Positions 26,157-38,464 of a stretch of 64,000 nucleotides of DNA are shown here, piece after piece. This stretch comes from Planctobacterium marinum (GTDB lineage: Bacteria > Pseudomonadota > Gammaproteobacteria > Enterobacterales > Alteromonadaceae), in assembly GCF_020687805.1 (NCBI RefSeq), contig NZ_JAJEWQ010000005.1:285366-349365 (forward strand), in the 5' to 3' direction. Both the position numbers and the translations under genes were made by a program. Below the pieces are notes generated by a model. The model was not told the origin of the DNA. It was given only the letters and a program-made list of their open reading frames with translations, and did no database searches. The first letter of the stretch is position 1. Each line of letters starts with the position of its first letter.

Positions 26157-27016
26157 CTTTGTAACTGGCGTCGAATTTCTCGCGGGTTGCATCCCACCGC
26201 CTTTTGCATCGCTGTACTAAAATGAGCCAGCGATGCAAAACCCATGTTCATGGCAATATCGGTTATTGATTGATTATCCATTAACCGGACCAGGCCTAAA
26301 CTCAACCGCAGCATTAAGCGATACTGGTGCAAACTCATGCCAAAAACCGCTTTAAATACCCGGCACAGATGAAACGCTGAACTGTTTAATTGCTTTGCTA
26401 TCCAATCCACTGAAATATTATCTTCCGGACATGTTGCTATCATCTGTTGCGCGCCATTAGCCAGCGCCTGCCAGGCATTGCGCTTTTTCGCTGACAGACA
26501 GGCAATATTACTGTCTGTTTGCAGGGTTAATACACAGTCCAACAATAGCAGTCCTTGTTCATAACCCGCCTCCGCACTTAATTCCCCGTTTCGTAAGGCG
26601 CTAAGTAGCTTAAGCTGCGTCAGAAAAAGCTTGGGTTGTATGGTTATCTGATCCAGGTTCACTGCGTTTTCGGACACCTGAAAATCCCGAAAATCACTCA
26701 ACTGCAATGCCTGATAAAAATCCTTTGTTGTAAATTCAAACCAGTGACATTGATCACCTCTGGGGTCCAGTGCCTGGCGTTGATAAGGTTGCACACCATC
26801 ATAAATATTGACCCGGGTGGCATCCGATAAAAACGGCTTAGCATAGGCTTTTTCAATGTAAGTGGGTGTCACAGGAAACACTAAAGTGGGCAAAGAGATT
26901 GCACCGGCAATAGTAAAGTCCGGACTTGCAGCAGGACAACTGAATCGCCCGATTTTCATTTTCGGATGATCCAATAGCAACTGACTGTAACCCGAACACT
27001 GCGCCTCTGACGTCAT
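26153..27016 (-). CDS. AraC-family transcriptional regulator
   Basis: 287 residues with an N-terminal cupin-like ligand domain (about 15-150, ISLPTLVFPVTP) and a C-terminal AraC-type double helix-turn-helix (about 185-285): ISVDWIAKQLNSSAFHLCRVFKAVFGMS and the signature end FASLAHFSTAMQKAVGCNPREIRRQL (given here only as landmarks of helices). It is divergent from the secreted 170-residue protein gene (80 bp), which could be its target, with the dioxygenase pair further on. The inducer is unknown. Confidence 0.9.
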   Translation of the reverse strand: MTSEAQCSGYSQLLLDHPKMKIGRFSCPAASPDFTIAGAISLPTLVFPVTPTYIEKAYAKPFLSDATRVNIYDGVQPYQRQALDPRGDQCHWFEFTTKDFYQALQLSDFRDFQVSENAVNLDQITIQPKLFLTQLKLLSALRNGELSAEAGYEQGLLLLDCVLTLQTDSNIACLSAKKRNAWQALANGAQQMIATCPEDNISVDWIAKQLNSSAFHLCRVFKAVFGMSLHQYRLMLRLSLGLVRLMDNQSITDIAMNMGFASLAHFSTAMQKAVGCNPREIRRQLQS

Positions 27017-27096
27017 TTTTGAGCAATAATTTGGAAGTTTTTATTTATGTTACAGACTAAGATAGCAGCTATTAGACAAAAACAGGTAGCCACAAC

Positions 27097-27609
27097 ATGA
27101 AAGTGTTATTTAACGTCCTATTCCTGGTTTTCATTTCCATGTCTGCCGGTGCCCAGCAGTCAGTACCTGATTGCACCTCAAAAGCGCACCGACAGTTTGA
27201 TTTCTGGGTAGGCAACTGGGTAGTAAAAGACAAAGACGGTAACCTTCAGGGCTACAATAACATCCAGTTACTGCTTAACGACTGTACCCTGCAGGAAAAC
27301 TGGCAAGGCGCCAAAGGCAGCAGCGGTAAAAGCGTTAATTTTTACGACCGTCAAACCCAAAAGTGGCATCAAACCTGGATAGATGCCACCGGAGGTGCAC
27401 TTTATCTGGACGGCGGATTACAGGGAAATTCCATGATTTTAATAGGAACCCGCCCGGGCAGCGATGGTATCCCGGTACTACATAAGATTAGCTATACACC
27501 GCTGGAAGACGGTCAGGTAAAGCAACATTGGCAATATAGCCAGGATGATGGAAAAACCTGGCAGGATGCGTTTCTGGGCTTCTACAGCAGATCCAAAGTG
27601 AAAGATTAG
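27097..27609 (+). CDS. Secreted protein resembling DUF1579
   Basis: 170 residues with a signal peptide (about 1-19, MSAGA-QQ) followed by HRQFDFWVGNWVVKDKDG, a pattern of the DUF1579-type lipocalin-like family, and later NFYDRQTQKWHQTWIDATG and WQYSQDDGKTWQDAFLGFY. Two cysteines (C26 and C68) could form a disulfide in the periplasm. The function is unknown. It is divergent from the AraC regulator and 71 bp upstream of the dioxygenase pair in the same direction, so it may be co-expressed with them. Confidence 0.75.
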   Translation: MKVLFNVLFLVFISMSAGAQQSVPDCTSKAHRQFDFWVGNWVVKDKDGNLQGYNNIQLLLNDCTLQENWQGAKGSSGKSVNFYDRQTQKWHQTWIDATGGALYLDGGLQGNSMILIGTRPGSDGIPVLHKISYTPLEDGQVKQHWQYSQDDGKTWQDAFLGFYSRSKVKD

Positions 27610-27680
27610 CGTATTTTTTCTGGCTAATTTTGTATCCTTAGCTACACTCCTGAACTGGATAACAGGTACAGGGTGTAGCA

Positions 27681-28583
27681 ATGGAAAAAAATCAAATTCA
27701 ACAGTTTCACGACGAGGGTTATTGTTTAGTCGAAAATGGCCTTCCACAATCACTACTTTCCCGTTGGCAACATCTGGCCCAACAACTGGAAGAGCAGGCT
27801 GTTAACAGCCATAAAAACAATCAGCAACCTCACGGTGCCGCCATCGTACAGGACAAAGCCGGTCCCAGACTCATGCGCTACGATGATATTTTTGCCATAG
27901 ATGCCGAACTGGTATTGGAGACCCTGGCCACACCGGCAATGTTGGACCTGACTAAAACCCTGTGCGGTAAAGGCAGTGTACCGGTACAAATGGATATACT
28001 CTATAAACAACAACACCCTCACCCGGTAATTAAATGGCATCAGGGCGCACAGCACAGTCGCGATTATCCTTACCTGAATGTCGGTATTTACCTGGATGAT
28101 GCGCCGCGTGGTGATGGCTGTTTGCGTTATGTACCAGGCACACAACACAAACTCTACGATATCGAGGGCTTATCAAAAGAGCACGGCTGGGAAATCCCGG
28201 GCGTTGTTGAGCAACCGGCAAAAGCCGGGGATATTTTAGTTCAGGATATGATGATCTTACACGGCTCACAACCGAAACGCTCTCCAGGTGTCAGGCGCAC
28301 CATCTACATTGAGTTGCGGCCGTGGCAATCTATTGTTGAATCAAAATCTCAATCTGACCATTGGGCTGAACTCAGAAAGCAATGGATGAGTTTAGTTTTG
28401 CAAAAAGATGCTGCCGCTATATGGCCACAACAATGGCGGGAGGATTATCCTGATGCGCCAGAAGTGCAGCTATTAGTTAACGAAATATTAGAGAGAAGGG
28501 AACCGCCTCAACCTGCGGTCTGGGGAACCTTTCCGGTGGAATCAAAAGATTACCCGGTACCAGAGGATATGCTGGACTGGTAG
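27681..28583 (+). CDS. Phytanoyl-CoA dioxygenase-family protein with HxG iron site (halogenase-like or inactive)
   Basis: 300 residues of the PhyH-type Fe(II)/2-oxoglutarate fold. In a hydroxylase the iron is held by HxD...H; here the proximal motif reads W-H120-Q-G122, with Gly where the carboxylate should be, while the distal H194 (LHGSQPKRSPGVRRTIY) and the 2-oxoglutarate arginine (R205/R206) are present. The codon (GGC at 28044-28046) is unambiguous. The next gene has the normal HxD. Replacement of Asp by Gly or Ala is the hallmark of Fe/2-oxoglutarate halogenases, where chloride takes the vacant site, but loss of activity is the other explanation. Cytoplasmic; substrate unknown. Confidence 0.85.
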   Translation: MEKNQIQQFHDEGYCLVENGLPQSLLSRWQHLAQQLEEQAVNSHKNNQQPHGAAIVQDKAGPRLMRYDDIFAIDAELVLETLATPAMLDLTKTLCGKGSVPVQMDILYKQQHPHPVIKWHQGAQHSRDYPYLNVGIYLDDAPRGDGCLRYVPGTQHKLYDIEGLSKEHGWEIPGVVEQPAKAGDILVQDMMILHGSQPKRSPGVRRTIYIELRPWQSIVESKSQSDHWAELRKQWMSLVLQKDAAAIWPQQWREDYPDAPEVQLLVNEILERREPPQPAVWGTFPVESKDYPVPEDMLDW

Positions 28584-28587
28584 ATAT

Positions 28588-29454
28588 ATGTGTCTTAAAA
28601 ACAAGTATCAAAATGAAGGGTATTGTGTGGTTAAAAACGCCGTACCTTCTGCTTTATTAACCCGGCTGGATAACATGGCCAAAGCCCTGGAAAATAAGGC
28701 CTTGGCGCTATCCAGTGAACTGGATTTAGAGCAAGCGGCAGTGGACAGCCTTGAGGTACCCACAACGGTATTCAGGATAAATCATGTTTATCGCACTGAA
28801 GCTGCCCTGGTAAACCAATTATTAAGCTCACCCCAAGTCTATAAAGCCATAGTATCTCTTGGCGGTGGCGACATCATCCCTCTTGGTGTTGATATCAATT
28901 TTAAAAGTTCGCATGTTGCGGCCGTAGTGCCATGGCATCAAGATTCAATTCACGATGGCACAGCCCCTTATTTTGCCATGGGTGTGTATCTGGATGACGC
29001 TGATGAAAATGATGGCTGTTTGCGCTATCTACCCGGCTCTCATAAACAAAAACAAGATGTTCATCAGCTGGCATCGCAGCATGGTTGGAATATACCACAG
29101 CACCAACAAGTGCCAGTTACAGCGGGGGATGTGTTATTTCACGACGTTATGACATTGCACGGCTCAACATCTAAAGTCAGCCCGGGTTCCAGACGAACAA
29201 TTTATGTCGAATTTCGACCTGCCAAAGAAATACTGGCGACAGGTTCACAAAGCGAAAACTGGGTAAATTTGAGAAAGCGTTGGATGGCACTGCTGCATGC
29301 CAAGGCCATAAGAATGAACGATTCAGATATGAAAGATGATTCCCATGTCAAAGAACTACCCTCAGAGTTTTACCAGGACTTATATGCCAACAGGGAAAAG
29401 CCTACGCCTTCTAACTGGGCGTTTCCCCCAGTGAAACGAGAAGATTATCCCTGA
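28588..29454 (+). CDS. Phytanoyl-CoA dioxygenase-family protein with canonical HxD
   Basis: 288 residues, a diverged paralogue of the preceding gene with the same order of motifs: W-H117-Q-D119 (HxD), YLDDADENDGCLRYLPGSH (about 134-152), distal H191 in LHGSTSKVSPGSRRTIY and R202/R203 for 2-oxoglutarate. All iron and cosubstrate ligands are intact, so an active hydroxylase is likely. It starts 4 bp after the previous stop and is surely co-transcribed, ending at a bidirectional terminator. The pairing of one HxG and one HxD enzyme suggests successive reactions or a heteromer, but the substrate cannot be inferred. Confidence 0.88.
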   Translation: MCLKNKYQNEGYCVVKNAVPSALLTRLDNMAKALENKALALSSELDLEQAAVDSLEVPTTVFRINHVYRTEAALVNQLLSSPQVYKAIVSLGGGDIIPLGVDINFKSSHVAAVVPWHQDSIHDGTAPYFAMGVYLDDADENDGCLRYLPGSHKQKQDVHQLASQHGWNIPQHQQVPVTAGDVLFHDVMTLHGSTSKVSPGSRRTIYVEFRPAKEILATGSQSENWVNLRKRWMALLHAKAIRMNDSDMKDDSHVKELPSEFYQDLYANREKPTPSNWAFPPVKREDYP

Positions 29455-29462
29455 AACAAAAA

Positions 29463-29486
29463 ACCCGGCACAGGCCGGGTTTTTTA
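29463..29486. terminator. Bidirectional terminator between dioxygenase genes and the atp operon
   Basis: ACCCGGC/GCCGGGT (7 bp, ACAG loop) has T residues on the plus side and an A-run on the left that gives a T-run on the minus strand. It serves both converging units. Confidence 0.9.
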
Positions 29487-29501
29487 ATCTCTAAAATCAG
29501 C

Positions 29502-29918
29502 TTACTTGCGCATAGAGCGGATAACCCGCAACTGTGCGATAGCTTGCGCTAATTCGTGTGCCGCTTCGGCATAGTCAAAGTCAGAGCCTGGGTTAGCAAT
29601 GTGCTCTTCAGCACGACGCTTGGCTTCCAGGGCTGATTGTTCGTCAAGCTCTTCACCGCGAATCGCCACATCAGCAAGAACAGTTACTGTGCCTGGTTGA
29701 ATTTCCAGAACACCGCCGTTGATGTATATGTGGGCTTCTTCGCCATGTTGCTTCACTAAACGAACCATGCCGGGCTGTAAGGTAGTCAGCAATGGAGCGT
29801 GACCTGGATGAATACCCAGTTCACCTTCACTACCAGTCACCTGAAGATGTTCAACGCGACCAGAGAACAAACTCTGCTCGGCACTCACTACATCCAGATG
29901 TGTTGTCATAGCTGCCAT
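29502..29918 (-). CDS. atpC: ATP synthase F1 epsilon subunit
   Basis: 138-residue epsilon subunit, part of the central stalk and an intrinsic inhibitor of ATP hydrolysis. Conserved [38 protein letters not shown] forms the beta-sandwich (landmarks [16 protein letters not shown]), and a helical C-terminus with [11 protein letters not shown] follows. The start MAAMTTHL (ATG 29918) follows a GGAGGGGGAT ribosome-binding site. It is the last gene of the nine-gene atp operon; the terminator is 16 bp downstream. Confidence 0.97.
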   Translation of the reverse strand: MAAMTTHLDVVSAEQSLFSGRVEHLQVTGSEGELGIHPGHAPLLTTLQPGMVRLVKQHGEEAHIYINGGVLEIQPGTVTVLADVAIRGEELDEQSALEAKRRAEEHIANPGSDFDYAEAAHELAQAIAQLRVIRSMRK

Positions 29919-29979
29919 ATCCCCCTCCTACGGTGGACCCGGACTCAGGCGCATTGATTAACTCAATACGCCTGACCAA

Positions 29980-31377
<1,398 letters not shown>

Positions 31378-31396
31378 TTAATTTATAAACCTTTGC

Positions 31397-32260
31397 CTAC
31401 ACCGCAGCAGCACCACCAACAATCTCACTGATTTCTTGTGTGATTGCGGCCTGACGTGCTTTGTTGTATACCAGTTGTAACTCATCAATAAGGTTACCGG
31501 CGTTATCCGTAGCCGCTTTCATGGCTACCATGCGTGCAGCTTGTTCTGATGCTGCGTTTTCAACGACGCCCTGATATACCTGAGATTCAATGTAGCGAAC
31601 CAACAATGTATCCAAAATCGGTTTTGGATCCGGTTCGTAGATGTAATCCCAGCGATGTTTTAAATCATCATCATCAGATTTTGGCAAAGGCAGCAATTGC
31701 TCAATTTCAGGTACTTGTGACATGGTATTTTCAAAACGATTGTTCACCAGGAAAATCTTATCCAGTTTACCTTCGTTGAATTGTTCCAACATCACCTGAA
31801 CCAAACCTATAACATCACTGGCTGAAGGTGCTTCACCTAAACCGGATTCAGCAGCTAATACTTTGCCGCCGAAACGATTAAAAAAGCCGCAAGCCTTGGC
31901 ACCAAGGGCCGCGAAATCAACTTCCACGCCTTTGCTTTGCCATTCCTTTACCGCTTTAGTGACAAGCTTAAACTCGTTGGTATTCAAACCACCGCACAAA
32001 CCGCGGTCAGTAGAAATAACAATAAAACCAACGCGTTTAACTTCACGCTCTTCCAGATAGGGATGTTTGTATTCCAGGTTACCATGAGCAATGTGGCCGA
32101 TAACCTTACGCATACTGACTGCATAAGGACGACTGGCAAGCATGCGATCTTGCGCTTTTTTCATCTTCGAAGCCGCAACCATCTCCATCGCGCTGGTGAT
32201 TTTTTGCGTATTCTTGATGCTGCCGATTTTGCCTTTTATCTCTTTACCGATTGCCATCAT
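31397..32260 (-). CDS. atpG: ATP synthase F1 gamma subunit
   Basis: Central-stalk gamma subunit, 287 residues, whose coiled N- and C-terminal helices rotate inside alpha3beta3. The N-terminus ([20 protein letters not shown]) and C-terminus ([19 protein letters not shown]) are the conserved helices, and [11 protein letters not shown] is the family signature. Two adjacent ATG codons (32260 and 32257) follow AGGAGA; either may be used. Third from the end of the operon. Confidence 0.97.
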   Translation of the reverse strand: MMAIGKEIKGKIGSIKNTQKITSAMEMVAASKMKKAQDRMLASRPYAVSMRKVIGHIAHGNLEYKHPYLEEREVKRVGFIVISTDRGLCGGLNTNEFKLVTKAVKEWQSKGVEVDFAALGAKACGFFNRFGGKVLAAESGLGEAPSASDVIGLVQVMLEQFNEGKLDKIFLVNNRFENTMSQVPEIEQLLPLPKSDDDDLKHRWDYIYEPDPKPILDTLLVRYIESQVYQGVVENAASEQAARMVAMKAATDNAGNLIDELQLVYNKARQAAITQEISEIVGGAAAV

Positions 32261-32312
32261 ACTCTCCTGTGATTACAAGGAATGAAGCTGACGCTTCATT
32301 CCTTCGGGTTCA

Positions 32313-33854
32313 TCACCACGTTTGTGTTGACTTGAATTTCTCTAAGGCCGCAGCCAAAGCACCTTCAATGTCTTTGTTGTAATCACCAGAAGCGTTGATG
32401 TTGCCCATCAGCTCAGCTTCTTCACTGTTCATGTAAGAGTGTAAAGCCGATTCAAAATCCAGAACCTTGTTCAGTTCGATGTCTTTCAAAAAGCCTTTTT
32501 CTACTGCGAACAGAGAAACCGCCATATCAGCAATGGACAGAGGCGCATACTGCTTCTGCTTCATCAGCTCGGTTACGCGCTCACCATGCTCTAACTGAGC
32601 ACGAGTGGCTTCATCAAGGTCAGATGCGAACTGCGAGAAAGCCGCCAATTCACGGTACTGAGCCAATGCCAAACGGATACCACCACCCAGCTTTTTGATG
32701 ATTTTAGTCTGAGCTGCACCACCAACACGAGAAACTGAGATACCGGCGTTAACAGCAGGACGAATACCAGCGTTAAACAGGTTAGTTTCCAGGAAGATCT
32801 GACCATCTGTGATGGAGATTACGTTGGTAGGTACGAAAGCAGATACGTCACCGGCTTGCGTTTCAATGATAGGTAACGCAGTCAGTGAACCCGTTTTGCC
32901 TTTAACTTCACCGTTAGTGTAACGCTCTACGTAAACCGGGTTTACACGTGCAGCACGTTCTAACAAACGGGAGTGCAAATAGAAAACGTCACCTGGGTAA
33001 GCTTCACGACCTGGCGGACGACGTAACAACAATGAGATTTGACGATAAGCAACAGCCTGCTTAGACAAATCATCATAGATGATCAACGCATCTTCACCGC
33101 GGTCACGGAAGAATTCACCCATAGTACAACCAGAGTAAGGTGCCAGGTATTGCAGTGCTGCTGATTCAGAAGCAGAAGCTGCAACGACAATGGTGTGATC
33201 CATTGCACCGTGCTCTTCCAGCTTGCGCACTACGTTAGCAATAGTAGAAGCCTTCTGGCCTACCGCTACGTAGATACACTTAATGCCGGTACCTTTCTGG
33301 TTAATGATGGCATCAACAGCCAGAGCTGTTTTACCCGTCTGACGGTCACCGATAACCAGCTCACGCTGGCCACGACCGATTGGAATCATAGAGTCAACAG
33401 ATTTGTAACCAGTTTGTACTGGTTGATCTACTGATTGACGGTCGATAACACCAGGTGCGATTTTTTCAACAGGTTCAAAACCTTCAGCGTCGATTGAACC
33501 TTTACCATCAATTGGCTCACCCAAAGTGTTAACAACACGGCCTAAAAGTGCACGACCTACTGGTACCTCAAGGATACGGCCGGTAGAGTTAACTTTTGTG
33601 CCTTCTTTTAAGTCTGCGTATGGACCCATGACAACTGCACCAACAGAGTCACGTTCCAGGTTCAATGCAATCGCGTAGCGATTGCCAGGAAGCTCAATCA
33701 TTTCACCTTGCATTACATCTGCAAGACCGTGTACACGAATGATACCGTCAGTAACACTAACAATAGTACCTTCGTTGCGAGCTTCACTTACTACTTCAAA
33801 CTGTTCAATACGTTTTTTGATCAGTTCTGCAATTTCAGTGGAATTAAGTTGCAT
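32313..33854 (-). CDS. atpA: ATP synthase F1 alpha subunit
   Basis: Non-catalytic nucleotide-binding alpha subunit, 513 residues, the same length as in E. coli. P-loop [14 protein letters not shown] (about 168-181), the arginine-finger region [10 protein letters not shown] (about 369-378) and N-terminal [16 protein letters not shown] that binds delta are all present. It sits between atpH and atpG as usual. Confidence 0.98.
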   Translation of the reverse strand: MQLNSTEIAELIKKRIEQFEVVSEARNEGTIVSVTDGIIRVHGLADVMQGEMIELPGNRYAIALNLERDSVGAVVMGPYADLKEGTKVNSTGRILEVPVGRALLGRVVNTLGEPIDGKGSIDAEGFEPVEKIAPGVIDRQSVDQPVQTGYKSVDSMIPIGRGQRELVIGDRQTGKTALAVDAIINQKGTGIKCIYVAVGQKASTIANVVRKLEEHGAMDHTIVVAASASESAALQYLAPYSGCTMGEFFRDRGEDALIIYDDLSKQAVAYRQISLLLRRPPGREAYPGDVFYLHSRLLERAARVNPVYVERYTNGEVKGKTGSLTALPIIETQAGDVSAFVPTNVISITDGQIFLETNLFNAGIRPAVNAGISVSRVGGAAQTKIIKKLGGGIRLALAQYRELAAFSQFASDLDEATRAQLEHGERVTELMKQKQYAPLSIADMAVSLFAVEKGFLKDIELNKVLDFESALHSYMNSEEAELMGNINASGDYNKDIEGALAAALEKFKSTQTW

Positions 33855-33868
33855 GCCCTTTTTCCTCG

Positions 33869-34402
33869 TTATGCTTGTAACGCGTCCGTAAGACGGTTGA
33901 GTTTACTCTTAATGGAGCCGTCGATAACCATGTCACCAGCCTGGATTACAAAGCCGGCAATCAATTTAGGATCCACGTTACAATTCAGCTTAACTTTTCG
34001 TGCAAGGCGTTTTTCCAAAGACTGACTGATTTCCTGTTGTTGCGCATCGGAAAGGTCCGTCGCTGATGTAACATCAACGTCAATCTCTTTCTCGTATTCC
34101 GCTTTCAACTCAGTAAACAGTACCAAAATCTCTGGTAAGGCCTGTAAGCGCTTGTTTTCAGCCAAAACTTTAATAAAGTTTTGGCCATTCTCATTCAATT
34201 GTTCACCGCAAAGATTGATAAACAAATCCGCTAAGGTTTCTGCTGCGACAGCGCCGCTGAGCATTTCTTTAACAGTTTCGTTTTTGGCAACTTCTGCAGC
34301 AAAATGCAGCATATCCAGCCAGTCAGTGACGGCCTGATTTTCTACTGCGTAATCAAATGCAGCATTCGCATAGGGACGAGCAACGGTTGTCAATTCAGAC
34401 AT
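33869..34402 (-). CDS. atpH: ATP synthase delta subunit
   Basis: Peripheral-stalk delta subunit, 177 residues, linking the b subunits to the top of the F1 head. N-terminal [16 protein letters not shown] and C-terminal [20 protein letters not shown] are the family landmarks. It is 13 bp from atpF and 14 bp from atpA, within a tightly packed operon. Confidence 0.97.
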   Translation of the reverse strand: MSELTTVARPYANAAFDYAVENQAVTDWLDMLHFAAEVAKNETVKEMLSGAVAAETLADLFINLCGEQLNENGQNFIKVLAENKRLQALPEILVLFTELKAEYEKEIDVDVTSATDLSDAQQQEISQSLEKRLARKVKLNCNVDPKLIAGFVIQAGDMVIDGSIKSKLNRLTDALQA

Positions 34403-34415
34403 AGCTCAGTCTCCC

Positions 34416-34886
34416 TTATAGCTCGGTGACAAGTTTTTCAACAATGTCACTGTGTGCTGCTGAATCAATTTCACGAGCTAAGATACGCTCCGCGCCCACA
34501 ACTGCCAGAGTTGCAACCTGTTTGCGAAGTTCTTCTTTAACACGATTACGTTCAGCTTCGACTTCGGCTTTACCTTGATCAATGATTTTGGCACGCTCTT
34601 CGTGACCGCGTTGAGTTTCCTCATCAACGATTTGTGTCGCGCGCTTTTTCGCTTGTTCAATGATGTCAGCCGCCTGTGCTTTTGCTTCTTTCATTTGCTC
34701 AGTTGCTTTTTTCTGAGCTAATTCGAGATCTTTCTCTGCGCGATCAGACGCAGCAAGACCATCAGCAATTTTCTTTTGGCGCTCTTCAATTGCACCCAAC
34801 AGGTGGGGCCATACGTATTTCATACAGAAAAGTACGAATACGATGAAAGCAATTGATTGTCCAATTAGAGTAGCGTTGATATTCAC
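34416..34886 (-). CDS. atpF: ATP synthase Fo b subunit
   Basis: Peripheral-stalk b subunit, 156 residues. One N-terminal membrane segment (about residues 6-26, [20 protein letters not shown]) is followed by a long charged helix rich in Ala, Glu, Lys and Gln that forms the dimeric stator. Length and position between atpE and atpH are standard. Confidence 0.97.
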   Translation of the reverse strand: MNINATLIGQSIAFIVFVLFCMKYVWPHLLGAIEERQKKIADGLAASDRAEKDLELAQKKATEQMKEAKAQAADIIEQAKKRATQIVDEETQRGHEERAKIIDQGKAEVEAERNRVKEELRKQVATLAVVGAERILAREIDSAAHSDIVEKLVTEL

Positions 34887-34926
34887 AACCCCATCTCCTC
34901 TGTTCGTTAAAATCTAAGCCGTGTGT

Positions 34927-35190
<264 letters not shown>

Positions 35191-35263
35191 TTAAAGTTTA
35201 AAGTTGAAGTTTAAAAAATCTTCAGCAGCGCATTTCCAAACTGGAAATACGATGCCGTTGAAT

Positions 35264-36106
<843 letters not shown>

Positions 36107-36137
36107 CTATCCTAAATGTTTAAGTTTAAAAATCTTT

Positions 36138-36533
36138 TCAGGCAACGTGTTTGTTATTCACACGGTGCAAAATAATCAGTATTGGGTACTGCAGTAACAA
36201 CATGCTGCAAAACCCTAAAATCACTTTCGCTTTATCCAAAAAGGGAATTTGGTAAATGGCCATGAAAGCCAACAACACCAGCAACAATTTTAATTTGTTC
36301 CCTTTTTTCATGCTGTTTACGACTTCTCTGGTTTTACTGGCGCCGGAAAAGCGGAACACATAAAACGCGAAAACAGCATTGGTCAATACGCTCAATGTTC
36401 CACCAGTGACTACGGAGATTGCGGAGGAGAGGCCATCCATCAGAAAAAATACCATACCTGACAGGATGACTATCGCAAATTGCAAGACTAGCATCTGTTT
36501 GGCCAACCTTTTACCGGCTTTTGCCAAATCCAT
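36138..36533 (-). CDS. atpI: ATP synthase protein I
   Basis: 131-residue membrane protein with about four hydrophobic segments, first gene of the atp operon. It is not part of the enzyme; AtpI homologues help assemble the c-ring. Sequence is weakly conserved, so the call rests on size, hydrophobic profile and position immediately upstream of atpB. The operon promoter should lie in the 143 bp between atpI and parB. Confidence 0.9.
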   Translation of the reverse strand: MDLAKAGKRLAKQMLVLQFAIVILSGMVFFLMDGLSSAISVVTGGTLSVLTNAVFAFYVFRFSGASKTREVVNSMKKGNKLKLLLVLLAFMAIYQIPFLDKAKVILGFCSMLLLQYPILIILHRVNNKHVA

Positions 36534-36676
36534 AAGCTAAGAGTTCCTCATAGGGTCACACAGAAACTTAAAGCGCGAAAAGTATACTGCTTTAAAACCA
36601 GTTTTCAAGCCAAACCGCTCTAAGTCTGAAAGATCCGGTTACATTATCATCACAGAATTACTTTACCGCGACGTTT

Positions 36677-37567
36677 TTATGAATTCTTTTCAATATGGGA
36701 CAAAATCCCGTCTAATTGTTCCAGGGTGCCAAAGTTGATCACCAGCTTGCCTTTGCCTTTGGCATTATGAGAGATGGCAACAGTGGTGCCGAGATTTTCA
36801 CCCAGACGATTTTCCAGACTTTTTACATCCGGGTCTTCTACCGGTTCTGCTTTTTCCGGCTTAGGTTGCATAATTTTGCGCACCAGTGACTCGGTATCTC
36901 TGACGGTTAACCCTTTGTTGGCCACCGTTTGTGCTGCTTCACTTTGTTTTTCACCTTCCAGGGTTAACAAGGCTCTGGCGTGCCCCATCTCAATATCACC
37001 GTGTTCCAGTAAGGTTTTAACATCCTCATTGAGATTATTCAGACGTAAAAGATTCGTTACGGTGGTGCGGGATTTGCCTACCGCTTCGGCCACTTCCTGG
37101 TGGGTCAACTCAAATTCCAAAATTAATCTTTCCAGTGCCTGGGCTTCTTCCATGGCATTGAGATCTTCGCGCTGAATGTTCTCAATCAGGGCAATGGCAA
37201 CAGCCACTTCATCCGGCACGTCTTTAATCAGGCAAGGCACTACGTCCAGTTCAGCAAGCTGCGCTGCACGCCAACGACGTTCACCGGCAATAATTTCATA
37301 TTTGTTTTCAGCCATCTGGCGAACCACGATAGGCTGGATAATTCCTTGCGAACGAATGGAGGAGGCCAGTTCTTCCAGTGCTTCCGGAGACATGTCTTTA
37401 CGAGGTTGATAGCGACCAGGCTGTAAAAATTCCACCGGCAGTTTTTGTAATTCGCCTTTGTTTTCCGCTATCTCAGGCACATCATCGATTTTCACTTCGC
37501 GCTGTGTCTGGCTGGTTGCTAGCAAGGCATCTAAGCCCCGTCCTAATCCTCTTTTCTTCGCTGACAT
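36677..37567 (-). CDS. parB: Chromosome-partitioning protein ParB
   Basis: 296-residue parS-binding CTPase that spreads along DNA and works with ParA to segregate origins. N-terminal ParB/Srx CTP-binding motif IAGERRWRAAQLA (about 93-105), ENIQREDLNAMEEA, the helix-turn-helix THQEVAEAVGKSRTTVTNLLR (given as landmark only) and a C-terminal dimerisation domain ending FGTLEQLDGILSHIE. Its likely binding sites are visible inside recF at 54336-54351 and 54990-55005. Transcribed with parA and rsmG. Confidence 0.97.
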   Translation of the reverse strand: MSAKKRGLGRGLDALLATSQTQREVKIDDVPEIAENKGELQKLPVEFLQPGRYQPRKDMSPEALEELASSIRSQGIIQPIVVRQMAENKYEIIAGERRWRAAQLAELDVVPCLIKDVPDEVAVAIALIENIQREDLNAMEEAQALERLILEFELTHQEVAEAVGKSRTTVTNLLRLNNLNEDVKTLLEHGDIEMGHARALLTLEGEKQSEAAQTVANKGLTVRDTESLVRKIMQPKPEKAEPVEDPDVKSLENRLGENLGTTVAISHNAKGKGKLVINFGTLEQLDGILSHIEKNS

Positions 37568-37694
37568 AATAATCTCTTGGACAATACTGGCAATTACCTG
37601 AAGGTAATCGGATTTTACAGGCCGGACGTCAGTCCGACCGCTTTGTCAAAACGACCTGGTATTGTCGGACCAAAGCCCGAACTACAGGTTTGAT

Positions 37695-38462
37695 TTACTT
37701 TTTACCCCGACGCAAAATTTCACCGGCCAGCGCCAGGTAGGCCTTGGCACCTGTGGATGATTTTTCGTAATACATGGCAGGCGCACCAAAACTGGGCGCT
37801 TCTGCCAGACGCACATTACGGGGGATAACGGTGCGATATACCTGCTCCCCAAAATGCCGCTTTAGTTGTTCAGATACATCGTTGGCCAGTCGGTTGCGCG
37901 GGTCGTACATGGTGCGTAACACGCCTTCGATTTTCAGCTGTGGGTTAACCACTGACGCCAACTTCTGAATGGTATCCAGCAGTGCCGTTAAACCTTCCAG
38001 CGCGTAATACTCACACTGCATAGGCACTAATACGGAATCGGCTGCTGCCATGGCATTTACCGTTAACTGACTGAGGGAAGGGGGGCAGTCAATAAAAATA
38101 AAATCGTAGTGCTCGCGTACCGGCTGAATGGCATTGCGCAGTCGCAATTCGCGGGCAAAGACTTCCATCAGTTTGATTTCAGCGGCAGTAACGTCGCCGT
38201 TGGCTGCCACCAGATGATATTTACCTGTGGTGGCTTCAACAATCACATCCTGAATCGGTTTTTCTTCAATCAATAACTCGTAAGCTGTTGATTCCACCTC
38301 GTATTTATCAATGCCACTACCCATAGTTGCATTGCCCTGGGGATCGAGATCTATCAACAACACTTTGCGCTTCGTTGCCGCCATAGAGGCAGCCACATTG
38401 ACCGCGGTAGTGGTTTTACCCACACCACCTTTTTGATTTGCTATTGCGATTACCTTGCCCAA
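37695..38462 (-). CDS. parA: Chromosome-partitioning ATPase ParA
   Basis: 255-residue deviant-Walker ATPase that positions ParB-parS complexes. Walker A KGGVGKTTTAVNVAA (about 11-25), the A' motif IDLDPQGNAT, and FIDCPPSLS are present. It starts 2 bp after the rsmG stop, so it is translated with rsmG, and is 127 bp from parB. Short hairpins (ATTACC-TGAA-GGTAAT and CGGAC-GTCA-GTCCG) lie in that parA-parB gap. Confidence 0.97.
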   Translation of the reverse strand: MGKVIAIANQKGGVGKTTTAVNVAASMAATKRKVLLIDLDPQGNATMGSGIDKYEVESTAYELLIEEKPIQDVIVEATTGKYHLVAANGDVTAAEIKLMEVFARELRLRNAIQPVREHYDFIFIDCPPSLSQLTVNAMAAADSVLVPMQCEYYALEGLTALLDTIQKLASVVNPQLKIEGVLRTMYDPRNRLANDVSEQLKRHFGEQVYRTVIPRNVRLAEAPSFGAPAMYYEKSSTGAKAYLALAGEILRRGKK

Positions 38463-38464
38463 AA

